DNA from: Pseudomonadales bacterium
GTDB lineage: Bacteria > Pseudomonadota > Gammaproteobacteria > Pseudomonadales > Azotimanducaceae
Reading direction: 5' to 3'
Assembly (NCBI GenBank): GCA_007128525.1
Contig: SKXG01000381.1
Span: forward strand, 1-16,643
Length of the DNA stretch: 16,643 bases
The position numbers and the translations under genes are program-made. A model generated the notes under the pieces. It was given only the letters and a program-made list of their open reading frames with translations. It was not told where the DNA came from and ran no database searches. Positions 1 through 8,490 of this stretch are shown one piece after another. How positions within the stretch are numbered: the first letter of the stretch is position 1; each line of letters begins with the position of its first letter.

Positions 1-2
1 CG

Positions 3-2210
3 CTGTGGCACTTCCGCTACCCGCTTGCCGACGACGCAAGAACCGCTGACGGTAAAGACCACCTGGTTGTTGCCACAACACGGCCGGAAACCATGCTCGG
101 CGACACCGCCGTAGCTGTACATCCGGATGATCCGCGCTTTCAAAGCCTGGTCGGCCAGGCCGTCGATCTGCCGTTGACCGGCCGCCGTATTCCGATCATT
201 GCCGACAGCTATGTCGACCCGGAATTCGGCAGCGGCTGCGTGAAAATCACACCTGCGCATGACTTCAACGACCACGACATCGGCCAGCGCCACGAACTGC
301 CGCTGATCAACATCTTTAACGCCGATGCCAGCACCAATGACAACGTACCCGAGGCCTATCGCGGCCTGGACCGTTACGAGGCGCGCAAGCGCGTGGTCGC
401 CGACCTGGATGCCCTTGGTCTGCTTGATCACATCGACGACCACAAGCTGATGGTGCCCTATGGCGACCGCTCCAACGCCGTCATCGAACCCTGGCTGACC
501 GATCAGTGGTTTGTGGCCATCGAAGCGCTGGCGCAGCCGGCCATCGAAGCGGTACAGGACGGCCGCATACAGTTCGTGCCCAAGCAGTACGAAAATCTGT
601 ACTTCGCCTGGATGCGCGACATTCGCGACTGGTGCATCAGCCGCCAGCTCTGGTGGGGCCATCGCATTCCGGCCTGGTATGACGAGGCCGGCAACATCTA
701 CGTCGGCCGCAGTGAAGCGGAAGTCCGCGAGAAACACGGGCTAGGCGCCGACCTGCCGTTGACGCAGGATCCGGATGTGCTGGAAACCTGGTTCTCATCG
801 GCGCTGTGGAGTTTTGGCACGCTCGGCTGGCCGGAGCAGACTCCGGAGCTTGAGGCCTATCACCCGACAGATGTCCTGGTCACCGGCCACGACATTATCT
901 TCTTCTGGGTTGCCCGAATGATCATGATGGCACTGCGCTTTACCGGCGAAGTGCCCTTCCGCCAGGTCTACATTCATGGCCTGGTGCGCGATGCCGACGG
1001 CAATAAGATGTCGAAATCACGCGGCAACGGCCTGGACCCACTCGACCTGATCGAAGGCATAGACCTGGAGTCGCTGGTCGCCAAGCGCACCGACAGCCTG
1101 ATGCAGCCGCAGATGGCGAAGAAGATCGAGAAAGCCACGCGCAAGGATTTCCCCGACGGCATTCCGTCTTATGGTACTGATGCGCTGCGCTTTACCTTTT
1201 GTGCGCTGGCATCGACCGGCCGCGACGTCCGCTTTGATCTGAACCGGATCGACGGCTACCGCCACTTCTGCAACAAGCTGTGGAATGCGGCCAAGTTCGT
1301 ATTCACCAATACCGAGGACGCCGACCTGAATGGCGACCTGGAACTGTCGCTGGCCGATCGCTGGATCCGCTCCCGTGCACGCCAGTTAATTGCCGACACG
1401 CAGCGCGCGCTGGAGACCTATCGCTTCGACCTGTACGCCAACCTGGTATACGACTTTATCTGGCACGAGTACTGCGACTGGTATCTGGAGATCAGCAAAC
1501 CGCTGCTGTGGGATGAGTCGGCCAGCCCGGCCCGGCAGCGCGGCACCCGCCACACACTGCTCGGCATGCTGGAGCTGCTGCTGCGTTTGTCGCACCCAAT
1601 CATTCCGTTCATCACCGAAACGCTGTGGCGCGAGACGGCGCCCCGGCTCAGCCTGGATCAGGGCGAGCAACGCACCATCATGCTGCAGGCGTTCCCGGAG
1701 CCGGAAGACCTGCCGCAGGACGACGCTGCCGAGGCTGCCATCGAGTGGCTCAAGGTGCTGATCACGAGCGTGCGCAACATCCGCGGCGAGATGAACATCA
1801 AGCCGGGCCAGACTGTCGACCTGCTGCTGCAGGACGGAGACGACCGCGACCGCGAACTGCTGGACATCAATCGTGTGCTGTTGCAGCGGCTGGCCAAGAT
1901 CGATGCCATCGACTGGCTGGCCAGCGATGCGGAGCCGCCTGCAGCGGCCATGCAGCTCGCCGGCAAACTCAAGGTCCTGGTGCCGTTGGCCGGACTGATC
2001 GATGTTACGGCTGAGCGGGGACGCCTGCAGAAAGAAATCGAGAAAAAGCAGCAGGAACTCAAGCGGCTTGAAGGCAAGCTCTCGAATGAGAACTTTGTCG
2101 GCAAGGCGCCGCCTGACGTGGTTGCCAAGGAACAAGCCAAGGCCGATGCCGCCAAAGAGGCCATCGCGGCGCTACAGGCACAGCTTGATCAGCTCGCCCG
2201 GGTTGGCTAG
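3..2210 (+). CDS. valS: Valyl-tRNA synthetase, 5' end outside the window
   Basis: Class I aminoacyl-tRNA synthetase that charges tRNA-Val in the cytoplasm. The reading frame is open from the left edge and gives 735 residues; family members are about 920-950, so roughly the first 200 residues, including the HIGH motif, lie upstream. Visible parts in order: the CP1 editing domain (TTRPET followed by GDTAVAVHP), the conserved [18 protein letters not shown] block, the second signature KMSKS at 1005-1019, the anticodon-binding helical domain, and a lysine/glutamate-rich C-terminal coiled coil (about 2005-2200) that contains [11 protein letters not shown], typical of bacterial ValRS. It ends with TAG only 5 nt before the stop of the convergent lipoprotein gene. 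No terminator with a T-run is seen after the stop. It looks intact apart from the window edge. Identity is very secure. Confidence 0.98.
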   Translation: MWHFRYPLADDARTADGKDHLVVATTRPETMLGDTAVAVHPDDPRFQSLVGQAVDLPLTGRRIPIIADSYVDPEFGSGCVKITPAHDFNDHDIGQRHELPLINIFNADASTNDNVPEAYRGLDRYEARKRVVADLDALGLLDHIDDHKLMVPYGDRSNAVIEPWLTDQWFVAIEALAQPAIEAVQDGRIQFVPKQYENLYFAWMRDIRDWCISRQLWWGHRIPAWYDEAGNIYVGRSEAEVREKHGLGADLPLTQDPDVLETWFSSALWSFGTLGWPEQTPELEAYHPTDVLVTGHDIIFFWVARMIMMALRFTGEVPFRQVYIHGLVRDADGNKMSKSRGNGLDPLDLIEGIDLESLVAKRTDSLMQPQMAKKIEKATRKDFPDGIPSYGTDALRFTFCALASTGRDVRFDLNRIDGYRHFCNKLWNAAKFVFTNTEDADLNGDLELSLADRWIRSRARQLIADTQRALETYRFDLYANLVYDFIWHEYCDWYLEISKPLLWDESASPARQRGTRHTLLGMLELLLRLSHPIIPFITETLWRETAPRLSLDQGEQRTIMLQAFPEPEDLPQDDAAEAAIEWLKVLITSVRNIRGEMNIKPGQTVDLLLQDGDDRDRELLDINRVLLQRLAKIDAIDWLASDAEPPAAAMQLAGKLKVLVPLAGLIDVTAERGRLQKEIEKKQQELKRLEGKLSNENFVGKAPPDVVAKEQAKADAAKEAIAALQAQLDQLARVG

Positions 2211-2215
2211 CCGGA

Positions 2216-2647
2216 TCAGCGCAGGAAGCTGTCGCGGACACCGGCCTCTTCGAGCGTTGCCTTCAGCGCTTCATGGTCCAACCGACGGATCTGCTGGATG
2301 CGACAGTTCTGCCCGTCCAATCTGACCCGGTCATGCCGGGTCAGACTGTTCGGTGTACTCTGAATCAACTCCATCCGCAGCGCGGCACCACCCCGCAGAC
2401 GATCGGAACAAAACGGATCGATCGTCAGTAGAAAATACTCGCCACGTGCCGATCTTACGGCTATGTGGTCATGGCCGATCGGTGTCCAGCTCCTGACGCG
2501 GGAAAACACGGTCTCGTCGATGGATCCGGTTACATGCTGCTGATAGGCGTCGACCCGTTGCTGCCGCTCGCTGGAACGATCCGTCGCCGCACAACCCACC
2601 AACAGCAGGGCCAAAGTCACCATTACGCCTGATCTGATGCTCACCAT
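2216..2647 (-). CDS. Small DUF6491-like lipoprotein
   Basis: A 143-residue predicted lipoprotein of unknown function. The N-terminus is a classic lipoprotein signal: MVSIRSG, a hydrophobic stretch, then LLVGC with the lipidated Cys at residue 19. The mature part carries an SWTPIGHDHIAV segment, then YFLLTIDPFC (Cys80) and GQNCRIQQIRRLD (Cys115). This order matches my recollection of the DUF6491 family, and Cys80 and Cys115 could form a periplasmic disulfide. The frame stays open upstream to 2914, but I place the start at ATG 2647 because AAGGAGAG (2653-2660 on the reverse strand) sits 6 nt before it and the signal peptide begins there. It is convergent with valS and divergent from ggt. An internal perfect hairpin encodes residues about 101-109. 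Lipoprotein nature is firm; the family name is less so. Confidence 0.85.
   Translation of the reverse strand: MVSIRSGVMVTLALLLVGCAATDRSSERQQRVDAYQQHVTGSIDETVFSRVRSWTPIGHDHIAVRSARGEYFLLTIDPFCSDRLRGGAALRMELIQSTPNSLTRHDRVRLDGQNCRIQQIRRLDHEALKATLEEAGVRDSFLR
2321..2345. repeat. Perfect 10-bp inverted repeat inside the lipoprotein gene
   Basis: TCTGACCCGG (2321-2330) and CCGGGTCAGA (2336-2345) are exact reverse complements separated by the 5-nt loop TCATG. The hairpin lies within the coding sequence of the DUF6491-like gene, about 110 nt beyond the valS stop. There is no T-run on either side, so it is not a standard intrinsic terminator. It resembles a REP-type palindrome in shape, but only one copy is seen in this window. 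Confidence 0.7.
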
Positions 2648-2728
2648 GTCGACTCTCCTTCCTCGATGGTGAATTAGACAACACAATCGGCGCGGCATCA
2701 CCACCATGAGTTCCCGCGCCGGCGCCTG

Positions 2729-2734
2729 TAGAAT
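2729..2734 (+). promoter_or_regulatory. Possible -10 element for the ggt unit
   Basis: TAGAAT lies 34 nt upstream of the ggt start codon, in the 121-nt region between the divergent lipoprotein gene and ggt. No convincing -35 hexamer is found at normal spacing (2706-2711 reads ATGAGT), so the promoter would be weak or activator-dependent. It is the only good -10 match in this gap on the plus strand. Confidence 0.4.
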
Positions 2735-2768
2735 AGCGGCTTTGTGTGCCGAAATTTGGAGGATGTGA

Positions 2769-4532
2769 ATGCGCGTGCTGTTCGTTTCCCTAGCGCTGAC
2801 AGCCCTGGCCGCCTGTGGCCAGCCACCCGCGACCAGCCCGCAGGACAATGGCGGCGAGGCCAGAACCGAGGCAGCAGGCCAAACGGCCCAAGACGCCATG
2901 GTCGCCGCCGCCAACCCTTATGCCGTGGAGGCCGGACTGGAGATCCTGCGCCGCGGTGGCAACGCCATCGATGCCGCGATCGCCAGCCATGCCGTGCTCG
3001 GCCTGGTTGAGCCGCAGAGTTCCGGGCTTGGTGGCGGTGGCTTCATGCTGGTTTACAGCGCAGCAAACGGCACCACGAAAGCGCTCGATGGCCGTGAAAC
3101 GGCACCGGCCAGCGCCCGACCGGACATGTTCCTGGACGAAGACGGCAAGGAACTGGGCTTTATCGACCGTGTGCAGAGCGGTCACTCGATCGGTGTTCCG
3201 GGAACGGTCGCGCTCTACCAGTCCGCCCACGAACGCTATGGTGCACTGCCCTGGGCGGAATTGTTTGAGCCGGCGATTCGGTTGGCCGAAGACGGTTTCA
3301 CCGTCTCGCAACGGCTGCACGAGTCACTGGTCCGGATCAGCGGCTTTACGCGCATAGACGAAAACCCCAGCACCGCCGACTACTTCTTCCCGGACGGCGA
3401 AGTGCTGCAGCCCGGTGCTGTCCGGGACAACCCGGCGTATGCCGAGACCCTGCGCCTGATTGCCAAGCAGGGCGTGGCCGGTTTCTATCAGGGCACAGTT
3501 GCCGAGCGGATCATCGCCGGCGCCGCTGAATCGCCACGCCCGGCAACGCTGACCCAGACCGACTTCGACGACTACCAGGTGGTGGTCAGAGAACCGGTGT
3601 GCGGCCCGTATCGCAACTACCGGGTCTGCTCAATGCCGCCACCATCATCCGGCTCAGCCGTTGTTCAGACGCTGGGCATCCTGGAGGTCCTGGCGCCGGA
3701 CGGCCTCAATGACGATACCGACGGCTGGGCCGCGCTGATCGATGCCATGCGCCTGGCCTATGCCGACCGCGATCACTATGTTGCAGATGCCGATTTCGTG
3801 CCGGTGCCCATCGACGCTTTGCTCAACCGGGATTACATCAAACACCGCGCCGGGCAGCGGGCCGAACCGGGCAGCGCAGCCGAACCTGGTGATCCGGGGG
3901 CATTTCTGGGTGAGGACCCCATGCTGCCGATGTGGGCGGCCGACGGCGCTATGGTGCCGCATGGCACCACGCACCTGTCTATCGTCGACGGTGATGGCAA
4001 CGCGGTGTCCTTTACGGCTTCGGTGGAATTCGCCTTCGGTTCACAGCGCATGGCTTCGGGTTTTATATTGAACAATGAGCTGACGGACTTCGCCGCCACA
4101 CCGGAAATCGACGGTCGGCCAGTTGCCAATGCCGTGGAACCCGGAAAACGGCCACGCTCATCCATGACGCCAACCCTGGTGTTCGATGCCGATGATCAGT
4201 TTTACATGGCTACCGGCTCGCCGGGCGGGAACTCGATCATCGCCTATACCCTGAAGTCGCTCGTTGGTGTGCTGGACTTCGGCCTGGATGCACAGTCCGC
4301 GATCGAGCTGCCCAACATCATTGCCCGGGGGCAAAGCGTGCAGCTCGAAAGTGAGCGGGCAGCCAGTGAACTGATCGACAGCCTGCGCGAGCGCGGCTAC
4401 CCGATTGAAGCACGCGGCGGCGAGAACTCCGGCCTGCACACCATCATCCGGACGCCCGCAGGTCTGGATGGCGGCGCCGACCCGCGCCGGGAAGGCCAGG
4501 CCCGAACAATGGGTCCGGCATATCAGCCATAA
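2769..4532 (+). CDS. ggt: Gamma-glutamyltransferase (glutathione hydrolase), lipoprotein type
   Basis: An N-terminal nucleophile hydrolase that removes the gamma-glutamyl group from glutathione and its conjugates. It is made as a proenzyme and cleaves itself into large and small subunits. The 587-residue length is normal. Residues 1-16 are a lipoprotein signal (ALAAC, Cys16), so the enzyme is probably anchored in the periplasmic membrane face rather than freely soluble as in E. coli. LDGRETAP includes Arg109, matching the arginine that binds the glutamyl carboxylate. The processing site is Gly399/Thr400 in HGTTHLSIVDGDGNAVSFT, with Thr400 the predicted nucleophile. GFILNNELTDF and GSPGGNSIIAYTLKSLV (from about 483) are further small-subunit signatures. 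The start is set by GGAGG at 2758-2762, 6 nt before ATG. It is followed after 15 nt by the epoxide-hydrolase-like gene, so it is likely first in an operon. Confidence 0.95.
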   Translation: MRVLFVSLALTALAACGQPPATSPQDNGGEARTEAAGQTAQDAMVAAANPYAVEAGLEILRRGGNAIDAAIASHAVLGLVEPQSSGLGGGGFMLVYSAANGTTKALDGRETAPASARPDMFLDEDGKELGFIDRVQSGHSIGVPGTVALYQSAHERYGALPWAELFEPAIRLAEDGFTVSQRLHESLVRISGFTRIDENPSTADYFFPDGEVLQPGAVRDNPAYAETLRLIAKQGVAGFYQGTVAERIIAGAAESPRPATLTQTDFDDYQVVVREPVCGPYRNYRVCSMPPPSSGSAVVQTLGILEVLAPDGLNDDTDGWAALIDAMRLAYADRDHYVADADFVPVPIDALLNRDYIKHRAGQRAEPGSAAEPGDPGAFLGEDPMLPMWAADGAMVPHGTTHLSIVDGDGNAVSFTASVEFAFGSQRMASGFILNNELTDFAATPEIDGRPVANAVEPGKRPRSSMTPTLVFDADDQFYMATGSPGGNSIIAYTLKSLVGVLDFGLDAQSAIELPNIIARGQSVQLESERAASELIDSLRERGYPIEARGGENSGLHTIIRTPAGLDGGADPRREGQARTMGPAYQP

Positions 4533-4547
4533 CCACAGGAGACCAGC

Positions 4548-5537
4548 ATGCGCGAACCATCACCGGTAACCGGCGTCGACTTCCGCTTCGTGCAGAGCAA
4601 CGGCATTCGAATGCGCGTTGCCGTGGCGGGCGATCAGGGGCCGTTGATCCTGCTGGCGCATGGCTGGCCAGAGTCCTGGTATTCCTGGCGGCACCAGATT
4701 CCGTTTCTCGCGGCCGAAGGCTATCGCGTTGTGGCACCGGACATGCGTGGCTATGGCGGCACCGACGCGCCACCCGAGGTCGCCGATTACGACATCGAAC
4801 AGCTCACGGCCGACATGGTGGGTCTGGTCGACGCCTTTGGCGAGAAACAGGCCATCATCATGGGCCATGACTGGGGTGCTGTAGTAGCCTGGCATTGTCT
4901 GCTGCTGCACCCGGAGCGGTTCTCCGCGATGGTGGCGATGAGCGTACCCTACGGTGGCAAACCGCAGCAGTCGCCGGTTGAGTTCTGGCAACAGCGTTAC
5001 GGCGACAACTTCTTTTACATGCTCTATCACCAGGAGCCCGGCGTCGCCGAAGCAGAATATGATGCCGACCCTCGGGGGCTGCTGAGCCGACTGTATGTCT
5101 CACCGGATACGCCCCGCGAACCGCCGCAGATCACCGACCCGAAACGCGCGGCCGGCGGCTGGATCCCACGTATGGGCGCCCCCAAAGCCCTGCCCGATTG
5201 GCTGACCGAAGAAGACCTCGACTATATCGTCGGGCAGTTCGAGCAGGCGGGCTTTCGTGGTGGCGTCAATTACTACCGCAACTTTCACCGCAACTGGGAA
5301 ATCACTCCCCAACTGGACGGTGCACAGATTGATGCGCCGGTGCTGTTCCTCGCGGGCGAACAGGACAATGTATTGGGCGGTGCAAAGCGCGACCAACTGA
5401 CCAGCAGCCTGCGCCGCACAGCCACGAATTTGCGTGATGTAATCCTGTATCCGGATACGGGTCACTGGGTGCAGCAGGAACGTCCGGACGCAGTTAATGC
5501 GGCACTGCGCCAGTTTCTCAACAGTCTAAGCGAGTAA
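4548..5537 (+). CDS. Alpha/beta hydrolase, soluble epoxide hydrolase-like
   Basis: A cytoplasmic alpha/beta hydrolase of 329 residues, predicted to open epoxides to vicinal diols through a covalent ester intermediate. Seen in the sequence: the oxyanion-hole motif HGWP (38-41) within HGWPESWYSWRHQIP; the nucleophile elbow GHDWGA with Asp108; a probable acid Asp273 in AGEQDN; and the base His306 in DTGHWVQ. Aspartate as nucleophile with HGxP separates it from Ser-type esterases. Tyrosines in the lid region (around 157-160 and NYYRNF at 241-246) could be the ring-opening pair. A haloalkane dehalogenase is the main alternative, but HGWPES and the overall pattern favour epoxide hydrolase. AGGAGA at 4537-4542 sits 5 nt before ATG. 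It lies 15 nt after ggt and 5 nt before the MOSC gene, pointing to co-transcription. Substrate unknown. Confidence 0.88.
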   Translation: MREPSPVTGVDFRFVQSNGIRMRVAVAGDQGPLILLAHGWPESWYSWRHQIPFLAAEGYRVVAPDMRGYGGTDAPPEVADYDIEQLTADMVGLVDAFGEKQAIIMGHDWGAVVAWHCLLLHPERFSAMVAMSVPYGGKPQQSPVEFWQQRYGDNFFYMLYHQEPGVAEAEYDADPRGLLSRLYVSPDTPREPPQITDPKRAAGGWIPRMGAPKALPDWLTEEDLDYIVGQFEQAGFRGGVNYYRNFHRNWEITPQLDGAQIDAPVLFLAGEQDNVLGGAKRDQLTSSLRRTATNLRDVILYPDTGHWVQQERPDAVNAALRQFLNSLSE

Positions 5538-5542
5538 ACGCC

Positions 5543-6358
5543 ATGCCTGCCGGCTACGTTCAGTCACTGACCCGATACCCGGTCAAATCCATGCAGGGCG
5601 AACCCCTGGACGCTGTCAGCCTTGATGCCAATGGCCTGACCGGAGATCGCCGCCTGGCGCTGATTGACACGCAGACGAACAAGGTCGTCAGTGCCAAGCA
5701 ACCCCAGCACTATCGTGCGCTGCTCGACTGCAGCGCACGCACCGTTGATGGCAGGCTTCGTATTGAGCTTCCGGATATGAGCGTGCTGGACCCTGATCAG
5801 GCGCTGGCGCCACTGAGCGAACTGCTCGGGCGTCCGCTACATTGGCAGCCGGCGCAGCCCGGCGCACTCGGCAGCTATGCGTCGACCTGGCCAAGGCTCG
5901 CCGGACTGACCATGAGCGGTGACCATGACCTGAACATGGCAATGGCCACCAAAGCGGTCAGCTTTGTTGACATGGCCGCCGTCCACCTGATGACGCGCAG
6001 CACGCTGACGCAACTGGAGACCTTCAGCCCGCAATCACAGTTTGACCCCCGACGTTTTCGGCCCAACATTATGGTTGACAGTGACGATGGTGGTTTTGCC
6101 GAGGAGCAGTGGATCGGTCGGAAGTTGCAGGTGGGCGAGTGCGTGCTGCAGGTCAGCATGCGAACGCCGCGCTGCGTCATGACCACGGTGGCGCAGCCCG
6201 GCCTTGCCAACGATATTGGCGTGCTGCGCGCCGCCGCCAACAACATCCACGAACTCGGCCAAGGCAACCGGTTTGCCTGCGCCGGTGTTTATGCGGAAGT
6301 GATCAGGCCCGGCGTTGTGCGGATCGGCGATGCGCTCGCCTTGCTGCCCGACGACTGA
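5543..6358 (+). CDS. MOSC domain protein with N-terminal beta-barrel
   Basis: A 271-residue protein of the MOSC (molybdenum cofactor sulfurase C-terminal) superfamily. The N-terminal MOSC_N-like part has the typical SLTRYPVKSMQGEPL opening and GLTGDRRLALID. The MOSC part includes RFRPNI (171-176) and the conserved cysteine Cys211 in MRTPRCVMTT, which in characterised relatives (YcbX, mARC) ligands molybdenum. Those enzymes reduce N-hydroxylated compounds using a separate electron donor. Here there is no C-terminal 2Fe-2S ferredoxin domain like that of YcbX, so an external partner would be needed. ATG begins 5 nt after the stop of the hydrolase gene with only a poor ribosome-binding site, suggesting translational coupling. 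The gene is convergent with the CaCA exchanger, 10 nt away. The exact reaction is not established. Confidence 0.88.
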   Translation: MPAGYVQSLTRYPVKSMQGEPLDAVSLDANGLTGDRRLALIDTQTNKVVSAKQPQHYRALLDCSARTVDGRLRIELPDMSVLDPDQALAPLSELLGRPLHWQPAQPGALGSYASTWPRLAGLTMSGDHDLNMAMATKAVSFVDMAAVHLMTRSTLTQLETFSPQSQFDPRRFRPNIMVDSDDGGFAEEQWIGRKLQVGECVLQVSMRTPRCVMTTVAQPGLANDIGVLRAAANNIHELGQGNRFACAGVYAEVIRPGVVRIGDALALLPDD

Positions 6359-6368
6359 CCAGCCGCGT

Positions 6369-7328
6369 TCAACGCAGCCAGAAGAACGACAACAGCAGAT
6401 AGGCGATGTAACCGAGCAGCAGCAACCCGCCTTCCAACCGACTCAGCCGCCGTCCGGTGTACAGGAACAACAACACAACCAGGGCAGCGCCCAGCATGAC
6501 CCACTGATCGAAAAGAAAAATGCGTGGACTCAGCGGCAGTGGCTGCAAAAACGCAGAGACGCCGAGAATACCCAGCACGTTGAAGATATTGCTGCCCAGC
6601 ACGTTGCCCACCACCACGTCGGCATAGCGCCGCAGCGCCGCCATCACCGACACCGCCAGCTCCGGCAGTGACGTACCAACAGCGACCAGCGTCAGCCCGA
6701 TCAGCGCTTCAGAAACGCCAAACTGTTGTGCCAGGGCAACAGCGCCAGCCAGCAGCAAGCGCGAACCAAGAATGAGCATGACAATACCCAGAACCAGCGC
6801 CGGGCCAATGATCCACCAGCTGCGTGGCACACCGGAGACCGCATTGGCTTCGGCGCGGTGCAACTCACTTGCCGGTGACGCTCGGTACTGTTCGCTCCAG
6901 TAGGCCCACAGCAGGTAGCCGAAAAAGGCCGTCAGCAACACGACCGCATCCCAACGGCCCAGATCGCTGCCGAGGGCAAGCAACAGAAACAACACGACCC
7001 CTGCCACGCCTACGGTGGCGTCGCGCCGCAATACCAGCGGCTTGACCGCCAGCGGTGAGATCAATGCACACAGGCCCAGTATCAGCAACACATTGCTGAT
7101 GTTGCTGCCGATGACATTACCGAGCGCGATGTCAGGTTGCTGATTCAGCGCCGCGTCGACCGATACCGCCAGCTCCGGCGCAGACGTGCCAAAACCCACG
7201 ATGATCAGGCCGCTGAGCAAGGGCGAGATTTTCAAGCGTCTGCCGGCGGCCAATGCGCCACGGATGGTGATGTCGCCACCAACAGTCAGCAGCACCAACC
7301 CGGCCAGAATCAGCAACAGCATCGCCAT
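6369..7328 (-). CDS. CaCA-family sodium/calcium (cation/H+) exchanger
   Basis: An inner-membrane antiporter of 319 residues, predicted to export Ca2+ or a similar cation in exchange for Na+ or H+. It shows the internal duplication that defines the family: alpha-1 repeat GFGTSAPE (45-52) with GNVIGSN (70-76), and alpha-2 repeat VAVGTSLPE (215-223) with GNVLGSN (241-247). The two ion-coordinating glutamates (Glu52, Glu223) are present. About ten hydrophobic segments fit the YrbG-like topology, with a short charged loop near 145-168 between the halves. The start is ATG 7328, with a second in-frame ATG at 7322; no strong Shine-Dalgarno is visible. It begins 40 nt after the M50 protease stop on the same strand, so it is probably the last gene of the tetR-M50 unit. 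Transported ion not determinable. Confidence 0.92.
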   Translation of the reverse strand: MAMLLLILAGLVLLTVGGDITIRGALAAGRRLKISPLLSGLIIVGFGTSAPELAVSVDAALNQQPDIALGNVIGSNISNVLLILGLCALISPLAVKPLVLRRDATVGVAGVVLFLLLALGSDLGRWDAVVLLTAFFGYLLWAYWSEQYRASPASELHRAEANAVSGVPRSWWIIGPALVLGIVMLILGSRLLLAGAVALAQQFGVSEALIGLTLVAVGTSLPELAVSVMAALRRYADVVVGNVLGSNIFNVLGILGVSAFLQPLPLSPRIFLFDQWVMLGAALVVLLFLYTGRRLSRLEGGLLLLGYIAYLLLSFFWLR

Positions 7329-7368
7329 GAGATCGACTAGGCCATGCCATGGCCGGCTGCCCGACCGC

Positions 7369-8490
7369 TCACGCTTTCAGGCTCCGGTGCATTTGTATTG
7401 TGCGCAGCAACTGTTCGCGGTTGATCCAGCCGACAACCTGCTCACCGGCCATTACCGGGATCTGGTTCAGGTCCTGCTCGGTCATCAGCTGCAAAACCTC
7501 CTGTGCCGGCGTCTCAGGCGTCACCACCGTAAGCGCACCGCGGCGCGTCATGATCTCGGTCACCGGCGTATCCGGCCAACGTTCACGCGCCACCTTGCCG
7601 ACATCACTGAGCGTCACCAGCCCATGCACTTGATCCGCCCGGCCCACGACGAAAGCCCGGTAGCCGCCACGCAACACAGCGTCATCAATCCAGGTTGCCA
7701 CCGAGGTGTCGGGCCCGACCATGGGCACGTTCCGATCGGCCAGATCGCCTGCCCGGACATCGGCCAGTTGCTCGCGCATATCGAACATGCGGCCCTGGGC
7801 TTCCGCCATAGTGATCAAAAACCAGCCGATCAGCAGAAGCCAGACGCCGCCGATCAGGTTGCCGATCACCAGCATGTTCCAGAAGGCGACGGCAAACAGC
7901 AGATAGGCCACGATCCGGCCGCCGCGCACAGCGGCGTTAATGCCTTTGCGGGCATCGCCGGTTACCTTCCAGACGATCGCCCGAAAGACGCGGCCACCAT
8001 CGAGCGGAAAGCCCGGAATCATGTTGAAAATGGCCACGATCAGGTTGATCAACGCCAGCCAGCCCAGCCCCACGGTAATCGGCTGGTAGAGTCCTGCGGT
8101 GAGCAGCGCCAGAATGCCGAACAGTAGCGCCAGTGCCAGACTGACCAACGGGCCGGCTATGGCGATCCAGAATTCATCATTGGGGTTGTCGCTGTCCCGG
8201 CTCATCTGCGCCATGCCGCCAAAGATGAACAGGGTGATGGCCTGCACCGGGATACCCCGCTTGATCGCCACCAGGCTGTGGCCAAGTTCATGAGCAACGA
8301 TGGAGGCAAAAAATAGCAGCGCCGTAATGGTCGCGGTGGTGATGGCCATGGTCAGAGACCAGTTGGGATATTGCTGATACAGCCCGGCACTCATGGTGAC
8401 CAGCAGCAACGCCAGGATGATGACCCAGCTGATGTGGATCTCCATCCGTATGCCGCGGAAGTGCCCCAGCACCAGTACCGTCTTGAACAT
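7369..8490 (-). CDS. Site-2-protease-like M50 metalloprotease with CBS domains
   Basis: An integral-membrane zinc metalloprotease of family M50 (Rip3/S2P type), 373 residues, expected to cut transmembrane segments of substrate proteins. The zinc motif HELGH is at 67-71 in a membrane segment, and the third ligand region NMIPGFPLDGGRV at 156-168 carries Asp164. About six hydrophobic helices fill residues 1-230, followed by two CBS domains (about 250-300 and 312-366, with LVTLSDVG and VVGWINREQLL) that probably bind adenine nucleotides. No PDZ domain is present. The frame stays open far upstream, but ATG 8490 is preceded by AGGAGG (8495-8500, reverse strand), and the translated homology begins MFKTVLVLGHFRGI. 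The start overlaps the tetR stop (TGATG), so the two are translationally coupled. No anti-sigma-factor partner is in the window, so its substrate is unknown. Confidence 0.93.
   Translation of the reverse strand: MFKTVLVLGHFRGIRMEIHISWVIILALLLVTMSAGLYQQYPNWSLTMAITTATITALLFFASIVAHELGHSLVAIKRGIPVQAITLFIFGGMAQMSRDSDNPNDEFWIAIAGPLVSLALALLFGILALLTAGLYQPITVGLGWLALINLIVAIFNMIPGFPLDGGRVFRAIVWKVTGDARKGINAAVRGGRIVAYLLFAVAFWNMLVIGNLIGGVWLLLIGWFLITMAEAQGRMFDMREQLADVRAGDLADRNVPMVGPDTSVATWIDDAVLRGGYRAFVVGRADQVHGLVTLSDVGKVARERWPDTPVTEIMTRRGALTVVTPETPAQEVLQLMTEQDLNQIPVMAGEQVVGWINREQLLRTIQMHRSLKA

Noticed and set aside
1386..2135. Long minus-strand open frame opposite valS (249 codons)
   Set aside because: It is a shadow of the well-conserved valS C-terminal part and has no recognisable domain.
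2648..2914. Upstream extension of the lipoprotein gene on the minus strand
   Set aside because: It overlaps the start of ggt on the other strand, and the lipoprotein signal and strong Shine-Dalgarno place the start at 2647.
7186..8127. Plus-strand open frame of 313 codons opposite the M50 protease and exchanger
   Set aside because: Its His/Gln/Pro/Arg-rich composition is typical of antisense to GC-rich membrane-protein genes; the minus-strand genes have clear motifs.
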